Assembly: GCA_963204745.1 (NCBI GenBank)
Contig: CAUJHF010000017.1
Coordinates: 94,392-158,391 of the forward strand
From: Pseudomonadota bacterium
GTDB taxonomy: Bacteria; Pseudomonadota; Gammaproteobacteria; Steroidobacterales; GCA-2729495
Direction of reading: 5' to 3'
DNA: 64,000 bases
Both the position numbers and the translations under genes were made by a program. The notes below the pieces were generated by a model, which worked only from the letters and a program-made list of their open reading frames with translations, was not told the DNA's origin and did not search any database. Shown one piece after another: positions 1 to 7,041 of the stretch (positions within the stretch are counted from its first letter, which is position 1; the number at the start of each line of letters is the position of its first letter).

Positions 1-459
1 GATGGCAGCATCGACAAGCGTTACCTCGCCCTGCTGATCGGTCGCTGGACGGGTCGGGCGCGCACCGTCGATGCGCCACTGATCACCGATGAGCGGCGTG
101 GTGGCGAGCGGCATGTGCGGGTGGATGCGGCGGGCAAGAGCGCCCTGACCCGCTTTGTGCCGCTGGAGCGTTTTGCTGAAGCAACGCTCACCGAGGTGCA
201 TTTGACGACCGGTCGTACGCACCAGATCCGGGTGCACGCAGCATCCATCGGGCACCCGGTTGCCGGCGATGAACGCTATGGCCCGACCGACGATCCGGTG
301 GTGGCAAAGTACGGTTTGAAGCGCCTCTTTCTGCATGCCCGTTCACTGGCATTCACGAGTCCGCATAACGGGGCCCTGACCATCGATGCGCCACCCGGGG
401 ACGATCTCACCGCGCCCCTGGATCGGATCAGGATGTCGCCAGACCGGGTGGCATCCTAG
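1..459 (+). CDS. rluC: 23S rRNA pseudouridine synthase RluC, C-terminal part
   Basis: The reading frame is open from the first base and encodes the C-terminal 152 residues of a RluA-family pseudouridine synthase. The run LTEVHLTTGRTHQIRVH is the conserved RluA-family signature near the end of the catalytic domain, and it is followed by GHPVAGDERYG and a LFLHARSL segment. RluC modifies 23S rRNA at positions 955, 2504 and 2580 in E. coli. The S4-like N-terminal domain and the catalytic Asp lie outside the window. Assignment to RluC rather than RluD or RluA rests on the following yceF/yceD/rpmF/plsX/fabH order, which matches E. coli. Confidence 0.9.
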   Translation, partial: DGSIDKRYLALLIGRWTGRARTVDAPLITDERRGGERHVRVDAAGKSALTRFVPLERFAEATLTEVHLTTGRTHQIRVHAASIGHPVAGDERYGPTDDPVVAKYGLKRLFLHARSLAFTSPHNGALTIDAPPGDDLTAPLDRIRMSPDRVAS

Positions 460-478
460 CGGCGAGGGGCGAGTCTTC

Positions 479-1066
479 TTAGATGATCTGCACGCCACAC
501 TGACGCAAGGCATCGGCCAGCCAGATCAGTGGTAGCCCCTGAATAGCCGTGGGATCGCGACTGTCGATGCTCTCGAGCAGGATCACGCCGCGGCGTTCGG
601 CCTTGAAGCTGCCGGCGCAGTCCAGCGGCTGGTCAGCTTCGACATAGCGACGGGCATCAGTTTCGTGCAGATTCCGGAACCGCACCCTCGTGGTGTCGAG
701 ATGTTCAAGCCGATCTCCGGCGTCGGGGCGGAGAATGCAAACCGCAGTATGGAACTCTACGACCTGCCCGGAGCATTGCAGTAACTGGCGGACAGCGCGC
801 TCCACAGAGCCCGGTTTGCCCAGCTTCCGGGTGCCGAGTGCCGCGACCTGGTCGCTGCCAATGACCACGGTTCCCGGCGCATTCGTCGCACCGGCAGCGG
901 CTTTGAGGCGGGCCAGCCGCTGCGCCAGTTGCCCTGGTGGCTCACCCGGCAGGGGGGTTTCGTCAACATCCGGCGTGAAGCACTCAAAATCGTTGAGCAA
1001 CCGGCCCAGCAGCTCGCGCCGATAGGGTGACTGGGAGGCGAGCAGGACGCGGGGGCCATGGCCCAT
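479..1066 (-). CDS. yceF: Maf-family nucleotide pyrophosphatase (7-methyl-GTP type, YceF)
   Basis: This 195-residue protein is a Maf/Ham1-fold nucleoside triphosphate pyrophosphatase. It opens with the Maf motif LLASQSPYRRELL, then has DVDETP, GSDQVA (catalytic Asp region) and, later, the CAGSFKAE and GLPLIWL blocks. CAGSFK-type and W/YRR-type residues favour the YceF subfamily, which hydrolyses m7GTP, over YhdE, which hydrolyses dTTP/UTP. It is transcribed against rluC and divergently from yceD. In E. coli yceF also sits between rluC and yceD but is divergent only from rluC. The start gives the usual family length. Confidence 0.9.
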   Translation of the reverse strand: MGHGPRVLLASQSPYRRELLGRLLNDFECFTPDVDETPLPGEPPGQLAQRLARLKAAAGATNAPGTVVIGSDQVAALGTRKLGKPGSVERAVRQLLQCSGQVVEFHTAVCILRPDAGDRLEHLDTTRVRFRNLHETDARRYVEADQPLDCAGSFKAERRGVILLESIDSRDPTAIQGLPLIWLADALRQCGVQII

Positions 1067-1137
1067 ATATGGAACTTCCTGATGCAGGTTTGAGGCTTGC
1101 AGGCCGGATTATGACGGGGGCGAAGCTGCAGATGATT

Positions 1138-1166
1138 TTGACACACCCGGAGACCGTACCTATCAT
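1138..1166 (+). promoter_or_regulatory. sigma-70 promoter of the yceD-rpmF-plsX-fabH operon
   Basis: A perfect -35 hexamer TTGACA (1138-1143) is separated by exactly 17 bases from TATCAT (1161-1166). Transcription would start near 1172-1174, only a few bases before the yceD ATG at 1177, so the message would be almost leaderless. No other start-proximal promoter of this quality is visible in the yceF-yceD gap. Confidence 0.7.
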
Positions 1167-1176
1167 TGGCGCCGCC

Positions 1177-1749
1177 ATGACAGCCAGGCGTATCGGATCG
1201 GTTGAAATTGAGGATCTGGTAGCCCGACAGGCGCAGCTGGATTTCTGTTTTCCGGTCGCTTCCCTGCCGCGTCTGGCGAGCCTTGCGGCTGCAGTGGATG
1301 TGCCAGCGACAGCACCGCTGGCTGAGCTCCATGCAGCGCTGGCATTTCAGCCGGGTGCAGAAGGATACCCGCAGCTGCATCTGATCGTCGGTGGCTCCGT
1401 CGTTGTCGCATGCCAGCGGTGCCTGCAGGCACTGGTCTGGCCTGTAGACATTGACCTGCACCTGACGATGGTCCGTACGGATAGCGAAGCAGAGTCGCTG
1501 GCAGATCCGTTCGATACGCTGCTGGTGAATGATGGCCTGGTACCGGATGAGGTCGTCGAGGACGAAGTGCTGGCTGCGCTGCCGCTGGCACCACGGCATG
1601 CGGAAGGACAGCGTTGCGAGGCTCCCGCCGGATGGGATGCCAAGGGATTGAGTGTCAGTGGCGAGAGGGCGGCCGGTGAGCCGACCCGTCGTTCGCTGGC
1701 AGGACTGGCGGCTTTGCTTGGACGTAAAGACCAGCAGGGCAATGATTGA
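1177..1749 (+). CDS. yceD: YceD/DUF177 family protein (23S rRNA accumulation protein)
   Basis: This 190-residue DUF177 protein carries the family hallmarks VVVACQRCLQAL (a CxxC pair), an acidic stretch, and VEDEVLAALPLAPRH followed by a Cys-containing tail. DUF177 proteins are encoded just upstream of rpmF in most bacteria and are linked to 23S rRNA accumulation. I chose the ATG at 1177 because the open frame upstream of it has no DUF177 similarity and because a strong promoter ends only about 10 bases before it. It is 18 bases from rpmF and surely co-transcribed with it. Confidence 0.9.
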   Translation: MTARRIGSVEIEDLVARQAQLDFCFPVASLPRLASLAAAVDVPATAPLAELHAALAFQPGAEGYPQLHLIVGGSVVVACQRCLQALVWPVDIDLHLTMVRTDSEAESLADPFDTLLVNDGLVPDEVVEDEVLAALPLAPRHAEGQRCEAPAGWDAKGLSVSGERAAGEPTRRSLAGLAALLGRKDQQGND

Positions 1750-1767
1750 ACCATCAGGAGATCTGCA

Positions 1768-1959
1768 ATGGCAGTTCAGAAAAGTCGCGTAACTCCGTCC
1801 AGAAAGGGCATGCGTCAGTCGCATGACCGGCTGAAAGCGCCGGCCATCTCGACTGAGTCCGCCACTGGCGAAACGCATCGTCGGCACCACATCAGCGCCG
1901 ACGGCTACTATCGCGGCAAGAAGGTCATCGATACGCCGGATGCCGGCGATAACGATTAG
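1768..1959 (+). CDS. rpmF: 50S ribosomal protein L32
   Basis: The 63-residue product starts [19 protein letters not shown], the conserved opening of bacterial L32. It continues with a LKAPAISTE segment, [18 protein letters not shown] and an acidic tail. It lacks the CxxC zinc pairs of C+ L32 forms, as in other gammaproteobacteria. A Shine-Dalgarno-like CAGGAG precedes the ATG. It lies between yceD and plsX, the standard place. Confidence 0.95.
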   Translation: MAVQKSRVTPSRKGMRQSHDRLKAPAISTESATGETHRRHHISADGYYRGKKVIDTPDAGDND

Positions 1960-2061
1960 TTCAGACGGCACCCCGGACATGCAGGTCGAGCGGCTCAGGC
2001 CGACGGCCTGTATTTCCATGTGGACGGCCTGGCGCGTCCCTCCTTTTTCCGGAGCCATCTG

Positions 2062-3072
2062 ATGGCTGAAGCCGTAACCATTGCTGTTGATGCCATGGGC
2101 GGTGATGCTGGTGCGCAGATTTGCGTTCCGGCGTCACTGCAGCTGGTACGCCGCCGGCCTGGTGTCCGCATCATTCTGGTTGGCCAGCGCGAGGTCATCG
2201 AGCCGATCGTTGCCAGTTCGGGTGGCCTCCCTCCGGGTGTGGAGATTGTCGATGCACGGCAAGTGGTAGCCATGGATGAGCCGCCCGCTGAATCACTGCG
2301 CAAGAAGAAGGACTCGTCGATGCGCATTGCGATCGATCTGGTCCGCGACGGTCGGGCCAACGCCTGTGTAAGCGCTGGTAACACCGGTGCCCTGATGGCC
2401 ACGGGCCGGTTCGTACTCAAGACCCTGCCCGGTATCGATCGTCCGGCCATCATGGCCCTGCTGCCGACCAGGCACGGTGCAATCCACATGCTCGACCTCG
2501 GCGCCAATGCCGACTGCACGGCAGAGCAGCTGTTCCAGTTTGCGGTCATGGGCTCGGTTGTTGCCGGTGTTACGGAATCCATCGAGCGGCCTCGCATTGG
2601 TCTGCTCAATATCGGTGCGGAAGACATCAAGGGTAACGAGATCGTCAAGCAGGCAGCAGGGCTGCTCTCAGCCAGCGTGCTCAACTACGTCGGTTTTGTT
2701 GAAGCCGATGCGATCCAGGACGACCGCGCTGACGTGATCGTCTGCGATGGCTTCACCGGCAATGTTGCACTGAAATCGATGGAGGGAACCGCCAAGCTGA
2801 TCCGTCATTTTCTCGAGATTGAGTTCCGCGCAGGGATCTATCGACGTCTCGCCGGCCTGGTGGCATGGCCGGTATTGAGGTCGCTGGGGCGCCGGCTGGA
2901 CCCGCGTCGCTATAATGGCGCAAGTCTGGTTGGCCTGAACGGCATCGTCATCAAGAGTCACGGTGGCGCCGATGTGCTGGCCTTTGAACAGGCGATCACT
3001 GTTGCCTTGCTGGAGGCCGAGAAGCGCGTGCCAGACCGCATTCGTAAACTGTTGAGCGAGCAGACGGCATGA
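2062..3072 (+). CDS. plsX: phosphate acyltransferase PlsX
   Basis: PlsX converts acyl-ACP to acyl-phosphate for phosphatidic acid synthesis. The 336-residue product begins [17 protein letters not shown], the family N-terminus. It contains [30 protein letters not shown] and [16 protein letters not shown]. The ATG at 2062 is preceded by GGAG with good spacing; the frame is open 42 bases further upstream, but those residues do not belong to PlsX. It overlaps fabH by four bases (ATGA), which implies translational coupling. Confidence 0.96.
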   Translation: MAEAVTIAVDAMGGDAGAQICVPASLQLVRRRPGVRIILVGQREVIEPIVASSGGLPPGVEIVDARQVVAMDEPPAESLRKKKDSSMRIAIDLVRDGRANACVSAGNTGALMATGRFVLKTLPGIDRPAIMALLPTRHGAIHMLDLGANADCTAEQLFQFAVMGSVVAGVTESIERPRIGLLNIGAEDIKGNEIVKQAAGLLSASVLNYVGFVEADAIQDDRADVIVCDGFTGNVALKSMEGTAKLIRHFLEIEFRAGIYRRLAGLVAWPVLRSLGRRLDPRRYNGASLVGLNGIVIKSHGGADVLAFEQAITVALLEAEKRVPDRIRKLLSEQTA

Positions 3073-4037
3073 CGTATTCCCGTATTGCGGGTACCGGGCG
3101 CTACCTGCCTGAGCGGGTGGTGACCAATGCCGAGCTCGAGACCCGCGTTGATACCACCGATGAATGGATCCGTTCGCGAACCGGAATCGAGCGACGCCAT
3201 ATTGCCGCCGATGACCAGACCACGGCAGATCTGGCCGAGAAGGCTGCACTTCAGGCCATGGCTGCAGCCGGAGTCACTGCGGCGGATATCGATTTCGTCG
3301 TTGTCGGGACGACGACGCCCGACTTTGTGTTTCCGAATGTCGGGTGCCTGATACAGCAGCGGCTCGGTATCCGTGCCTGCCCGGCCTTCAGTGTCGAAGC
3401 AGCCTGCAGCGGCTTTATATATGCCCTGAGTATTGCTGACCGCTTCGTTGCCGGCGGTAGTGCAAAGTGCGCGCTGGTGATCGGGGCGGAGACACTTTCG
3501 CGCATCACGGACTGGTCGGACCGGAATACCTGCGTGCTGTTCGGTGATGGTGCAGGCGCTGTCATCCTGCAGCCGGCCGATGAGCCTGGCATCATCGCCT
3601 GCCACCTCGGCGCCGACGGTAATTACAAGGATCTGCTCTATCACCCCTATGGCGCCTCGCGGCGGCAGAAGCCGGGCGATACCGAAGGCCCCTACATACA
3701 CATGAAGGGCAACGAGGTATTCAAGGTTGCAGTCAAAACCCTCGAGGGCATCGTGGAGACGACGCTTGCAGCCAGTCAGCTCAAGCCGTCAGCGATCGAC
3801 TGGCTGATTCCCCATCAGGCCAACATACGTATCATCCAGGCCACTGCAAAACGGCTGGAGATGCCCATGGAGAAGGTCGTGCTGACCGTCCAGGACCACG
3901 GTAATACCTCCGCAGCTTCTGTGCCCATGGCGCTTGATGTCGCGGTGCGGGATGGCCGGATCAAGCGCGGCGACCTGTTGCTGCTCGAGGGCTTTGGTGG
4001 TGGATTTACCTGGGGCTCGGCGTTAATCAGGTTCTGA
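3069..4037 (+). CDS. fabH: 3-oxoacyl-ACP synthase III (FabH)
   Basis: FabH condenses an acyl-CoA with malonyl-ACP to start type II fatty acid synthesis. All three catalytic residues are in place in the 322-residue product: Cys113 in EAACSGF, His249 in PHQANIRI and Asn279 in GNTSAASVP. The C-terminal [15 protein letters not shown] is typical. The gene is coupled to plsX by a four-base overlap and to the next gene by a TGATG overlap. fabD, fabG and acpP, which normally follow, are absent here. Confidence 0.97.
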   Translation: MTYSRIAGTGRYLPERVVTNAELETRVDTTDEWIRSRTGIERRHIAADDQTTADLAEKAALQAMAAAGVTAADIDFVVVGTTTPDFVFPNVGCLIQQRLGIRACPAFSVEAACSGFIYALSIADRFVAGGSAKCALVIGAETLSRITDWSDRNTCVLFGDGAGAVILQPADEPGIIACHLGADGNYKDLLYHPYGASRRQKPGDTEGPYIHMKGNEVFKVAVKTLEGIVETTLAASQLKPSAIDWLIPHQANIRIIQATAKRLEMPMEKVVLTVQDHGNTSAASVPMALDVAVRDGRIKRGDLLLLEGFGGGFTWGSALIRF

Positions 4038-4996
4038 TGACCATGACGGGTATCTGCCGCTATATCTGCGCCCTGTCCGGGCTTCTCGCCGGTCTGGTTC
4101 TGTCTGCCAGCGCCGGTAACGTTGCGGATGTGAGTACTGAAACCTGGGCGCTGCAGCCAGGTACCCAACTGGTCGGTGATGTCGCAACCGTAGTCGCGCG
4201 CCACGAGGATACCCTGACCGATATCGCACGCGTGCATGGTCTGGGCTACGAGGAAATCATCTGGGCCAATCCTGGCACTGATATCTGGTTGCCCGGTGAA
4301 GGTACTGTGGTGACACTGCCGACGCGCTTCATATTGCCATCCGCGCGCAGTGGCCTGGTCGTCAATATTGCCGAATACCGGGTTTACTACTTTCATCAGG
4401 TTGACGGCAAGCCCGGTGTCTCCACGTTTCCGGTCAGCATCGGGCGTATGGACTGGTCGACACCGATAGGTCGCTGGTCAGTGGTTGCAAAACAGAAGGA
4501 TCCGGCCTGGTATCCGCCGGAGTCGATTCGCAATGAGCATCGGACGGATGGCCGGGGTGTGCTGCAGAAGGTTGTGCCGGCAGGGCCGGATAATCCGCTC
4601 GGCCGCTACGCGATGCGCCTCAGCATCAGTGGCTATCTGATTCACGGTACCAACAGGCCCGTCGGTATTGGCATGCAGGTTACCCACGGCTGCATCCGTA
4701 TGTACCCGGAAGACATCGAGTGGCTGTTTCCGCAGGTGCCGGTGGGCACGCCTGTGACGATCGTCAATCAGCCCTACAAGTTTGGCTGGGCAGGGGATGA
4801 GCTGTATCTTGAAGCCCATCCTCCACTTGAGGATGACAAGTCAACGCGTGAGCGGGCAATGACCGTCCTGACCGAGGAGTATGTTCAGGCTACGCGGGAT
4901 CGTCCCGCGCGTGTGAACTGGCGTCTGGTCGAGGATGTCTATCGCCGGCATGAGGGCGTTCCGGTACTGGTTGGTACCGCTATAGCCGCACCATAA
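4037..4996 (+). CDS. L,D-transpeptidase with LysM-like domain (ErfK/YbiS type)
   Basis: This 319-residue exported protein has a hydrophobic signal segment (about residues 8-26, ending ASA), a LysM-like region (about 48-98, including HEDTLTDIARVHGLGYEEII) and a YkuD catalytic domain. The catalytic signature is complete: His203 in LIHGTN and H217-G-C219-I-R221. The length and LysM + YkuD order match E. coli ErfK, YbiS, YcfS and YnhG. Those enzymes either anchor Braun lipoprotein to peptidoglycan or form 3-3 cross-links. The neighbouring convergent Lpp-like gene favours the anchoring role (inference). The gene starts in a TGATG overlap with fabH. Confidence 0.92.
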   Translation: MTMTGICRYICALSGLLAGLVLSASAGNVADVSTETWALQPGTQLVGDVATVVARHEDTLTDIARVHGLGYEEIIWANPGTDIWLPGEGTVVTLPTRFILPSARSGLVVNIAEYRVYYFHQVDGKPGVSTFPVSIGRMDWSTPIGRWSVVAKQKDPAWYPPESIRNEHRTDGRGVLQKVVPAGPDNPLGRYAMRLSISGYLIHGTNRPVGIGMQVTHGCIRMYPEDIEWLFPQVPVGTPVTIVNQPYKFGWAGDELYLEAHPPLEDDKSTRERAMTVLTEEYVQATRDRPARVNWRLVEDVYRRHEGVPVLVGTAIAAP

Positions 4997-5000
4997 AAAA

Positions 5001-5026
5001 AGCCGCAGCAACCGCTGCGGCTTTTT
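5001..5026. terminator. bidirectional Rho-independent terminator
   Basis: A perfect 9-bp stem (5001-5009 with 5014-5022) closes a four-base AACC loop. It is flanked by an A-run on the left and TTTTTC on the right, so it can stop transcription from both directions. It lies between the convergent L,D-transpeptidase and Lpp-like genes. Confidence 0.93.
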
Positions 5027-5073
5027 CTTGACCAGGTTTCTCTAGCAGAAACCCCGACGGAGAAAGGCCCGTA

Positions 5074-5379
5074 TTACTTGGCCTGGCTCCGCTTGAACAT
5101 GCGGTCGATCTTTTCGTTGGTGGCATCACAGCAGGACTGCGACTGGTTGGCAGCATTCAGGGCCTGGTTGGCAGTGCTCTGTGCGCCAGAAGCAGCAGAC
5201 TTGGCATCAGCGGCAGTGGAGCTGGCCGAAGCAGCTGCATCGGAAGCAGACTTGGCATCGGCGGCAACGCGATCAAGGCGGGCGGAGAGCGCATCGATAC
5301 TGGACGATGAAGCGCAGCCAGCAGCAACGACCATCGTAATGGCCAGAACGCTACCCTGAAGAGCGGATTTCATTTTCAT
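5074..5379 (-). CDS. Lpp/OprI-like murein lipoprotein
   Basis: This 101-residue alanine-rich protein has a signal peptide ending VVAAGC (lipidated Cys22 predicted). Heptad-like Ala/Asp/Ser repeats follow, predicting a long helix, and the last residue is Lys (SQAK). A terminal Lys is the site at which Braun lipoprotein is joined to diaminopimelate. It is longer than E. coli Lpp (78 aa) and closer in style to Pseudomonas OprI. A central tandem Cys-Cys (QSCCDATNEK) is unusual. A GAGGA ribosome-binding site precedes the ATG. It converges on an L,D-transpeptidase gene of the type that could cross-link it. Confidence 0.8.
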   Translation of the reverse strand: MKMKSALQGSVLAITMVVAAGCASSSSIDALSARLDRVAADAKSASDAAASASSTAADAKSAASGAQSTANQALNAANQSQSCCDATNEKIDRMFKRSQAK

Positions 5380-5716
5380 AACAATAGTTCCTCAAACAGC
5401 AGATTGAATGGATACACACCCGGAAGGACGATAGTCGCCGAGAGGCAGTAAACCCGCCGGATAGCGGACTCTCGTGCGAAGCAATAATGAACGAAGCTGG
5501 ATTAATTCGCAAACAAATCAGAAACAAGCGGTCGCATATCGACGTTGAAGCGTGGCAGGTTTTCGTTCCTGCAATATCGCTTGATTGCGATGAGGTGTGA
5601 TTGGGCGTATGCAGTTCTGGTGTGGAAGCGCGGTTGCACTTTGCATGATGGGTTTTCATTATCACTCTCACTCTCACCCCTGAAGGTTATGGGGTCAGGA
5701 CTCTGTGGGCCGACTG
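5380..5716. other. noncoding gap between lpp-like gene and lexA
   Basis: About 340 bases separate the divergent lpp-like gene from the lexA promoter. I found no credible coding region: the short reverse frames here lack a ribosome-binding site and family features. The stretch holds a candidate promoter for the lpp-like gene (5484-5512) and a short CTCTCACTCTCACCCC run near 5665. No known RNA gene was recognised. Confidence 0.6.
5484..5512 (-). promoter_or_regulatory. candidate promoter of the Lpp-like gene
   Basis: On the reverse strand TTGCGA (5512-5507) is followed after 17 bases by CATTAT (5489-5484). This would give a 5' leader of roughly 100 bases before the ATG at 5379. It is the best sigma-70 match in the gap, but it is not a strong consensus. 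Confidence 0.4.
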
Positions 5717-5744
5717 TTGCCTGCCGGAAATCTCTGTATATAAT
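5717..5744 (+). promoter_or_regulatory. lexA operon promoter
   Basis: TTGCCT (5717-5722) and a perfect -10 TATAAT (5739-5744) are 16 bases apart. Transcription would start near 5751, about 25 bases before the lexA ATG. The -10 lies inside the first SOS box and the start point abuts the second, the classical arrangement for repression by LexA. Confidence 0.8.
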
Positions 5745-5749
5745 CCCAG
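5734..5749 (+). promoter_or_regulatory. SOS box 1 (LexA operator)
   Basis: The sequence is CTGT-N8-CCAG, one base off the CTGT-N8-ACAG consensus. It covers the TATAAT -10 element. The same CCAG variant half-site occurs in one of the two operators of E. coli lexA. It lies 18 bases centre-to-centre from SOS box 2. Confidence 0.75.
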
Positions 5750-5751
5750 CA

Positions 5752-5767
5752 CTGTTTATATATACAG
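5752..5767 (+). promoter_or_regulatory. SOS box 2 (LexA operator)
   Basis: This is a full CTGT-N8-ACAG match with an alternating AT core (TTATATAT), nearly identical to the E. coli consensus. It overlaps the likely transcription start, and its end merges into the AGGTG ribosome-binding site of lexA. Confidence 0.9.
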
Positions 5768-5775
5768 GTGTCGCC

Positions 5776-6393
5776 ATGCGCGAGCTCACTGCCCGGCAAT
5801 CAGAAATTCTCGATTTTATTCAGTCATTTGCGGCTGAAACGGGGATGCCCCCTACGCGTGCCGAGATTGCCCGGAAGCTGGGGTTCCGTTCCGTCAATGC
5901 TGCTGAAGAGCATCTGCGCGCCTTGCAGCGCAAGGGGGTCATCAGCCTGATTCCGGGTGCTTCACGCGGGATTCAATTACTGGATACAGACCATGAGGCA
6001 GGCTTGCCGCTGATTGGCCGGGTAGCGGCTGGTCAGCCGATGCTGGCCAGTGAGCATGTCGAGGCCCGCTACCGCCTGGATATGGCGCTGTTCAATCCGC
6101 GTCCGCACTACCTGCTGCGCGTGCATGGCATGAGCATGCGCGATGCCGGCATCCTGGATGGTGATCTGGTTGCCGTATGTCGTCAGCCTGATGTGCGTAA
6201 TGGCCAGATCGTAGTGGCGCGGATGGATGAAGAGGTGACTGTCAAACGCTATCGTCAGACCGGCAAAACGGTATACCTGCTGCCGCAGAATCCGGACTAC
6301 GAAACCATCAAGGTCGATCTCAACGTTCAGCATCTGATCATCGAGGGCGTAGTCGTCGGCGTTATCCGCAACGGGATGTCGGTCACAGAGTGA
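5776..6393 (+). CDS. lexA: SOS repressor LexA
   Basis: This 205-residue LexA has an N-terminal winged helix ([15 protein letters not shown], then the recognition-helix region [21 protein letters not shown]). Its C-terminal autoprotease keeps the Ala85-Gly86 cleavage site (GRVAAGQP), nucleophile Ser120 (GMSM) and general base Lys157 (VTVKRY), each one position later than in E. coli. The ATG at 5776 was chosen because it gives the canonical MRELTARQ start and follows AGGTG; the longer open frame upstream runs through the promoter. It represses itself and the imuA-imuB-dnaE2 genes behind it. Confidence 0.97.
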   Translation: MRELTARQSEILDFIQSFAAETGMPPTRAEIARKLGFRSVNAAEEHLRALQRKGVISLIPGASRGIQLLDTDHEAGLPLIGRVAAGQPMLASEHVEARYRLDMALFNPRPHYLLRVHGMSMRDAGILDGDLVAVCRQPDVRNGQIVVARMDEEVTVKRYRQTGKTVYLLPQNPDYETIKVDLNVQHLIIEGVVVGVIRNGMSVTE

Positions 6394-6399
6394 AGTCCC

Positions 6400-7041
6400 G
6401 TGCCCATCGATATTCCTGGTGTTGCGCGTTGGTCTGAATCTGCTGCAGAGGGTCTGCATGCACCTGGCACCAGGGCTTTCCCGTCTTTGCCCAGCGGGTT
6501 CCCGGAACTCGATGCGATGCTGGGCGGTGGTTGGCCGACCGGGGGGTTGACCGAACTGCTGATAGAGGCGGGCGCTTCGGCCGAACTCGGTCTGCTCAGT
6601 CCGGTGCTGACCCGCCTCACCTGTGGAGATGCCACGGTGGATCCGGCCTGGGTCATGCTGATTGCGCCTCCGTGGATTCCCTATGCGCCGGGGCTCTGCT
6701 GGCAAGGTCTTGCGCTCTCCAGGGTGCTGGTAATCGATGTACGGCAAGCTGCAGATGCCCTGTGGGCGATGGAAGCAGCGCTTGGATCGGGCGCCTGCGC
6801 TGGCATCATCGCCTGGGCCGGTACAGCTGGCCGGGTTGCCCTGCAAAGACTGCATCTGCTGGCAGGCAAGCGGCCGGTCTGGTCTGTACTGATAAGGGCG
6901 GCACGCTTTCGTCGCGAACGTTCGCCGGCCATGTTGCGCCTGCAGCTGCATTTGCAGCCCGGCATGCAGGCTGCTGTGTGCGTGGAGATATTCAAGAACC
7001 GCTTGCGTGCTGCAGGCACGGTCAGGGTTGTCTTGCCGTGA
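6400..7041 (+). CDS. imuA: ImuA (SulA/RecA-like translesion accessory protein)
   Basis: This 213-residue protein starts with GTG six bases after lexA. It matches the ImuA family in its early block FPSLPSGFPELDAMLGGGWPTG and in VMLIAPPWIPYAPGL and VLVIDV, segments related to the RecA core. No Walker A GKT/S is present, which is usual for ImuA. ImuA is thought to link the ImuB/DnaE2 mutasome to RecA. Its stop overlaps the imuB start (GTGA). Confidence 0.85.
   Translation: MPIDIPGVARWSESAAEGLHAPGTRAFPSLPSGFPELDAMLGGGWPTGGLTELLIEAGASAELGLLSPVLTRLTCGDATVDPAWVMLIAPPWIPYAPGLCWQGLALSRVLVIDVRQAADALWAMEAALGSGACAGIIAWAGTAGRVALQRLHLLAGKRPVWSVLIRAARFRRERSPAMLRLQLHLQPGMQAAVCVEIFKNRLRAAGTVRVVLP

Noticed and set aside
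1996..2010. CAGGCC-GAC-GGCCTG palindrome before plsX considered as a terminator
   Set aside because: The stem is only six bases with a three-base loop, has no T-run, and lies inside an operon that must be read through.
757..2058. A 433-codon reverse frame across yceF and yceD
   Set aside because: It is the shadow of two well-supported genes in other frames, has no family features, and is rich in Arg, Ser and Gln as such shadows are in GC-rich DNA.
5661..5685. CTCTCACTCTCACCCC run before lexA considered as a repeat element
   Set aside because: It is a single short, imperfect run with no copy elsewhere that I noticed.
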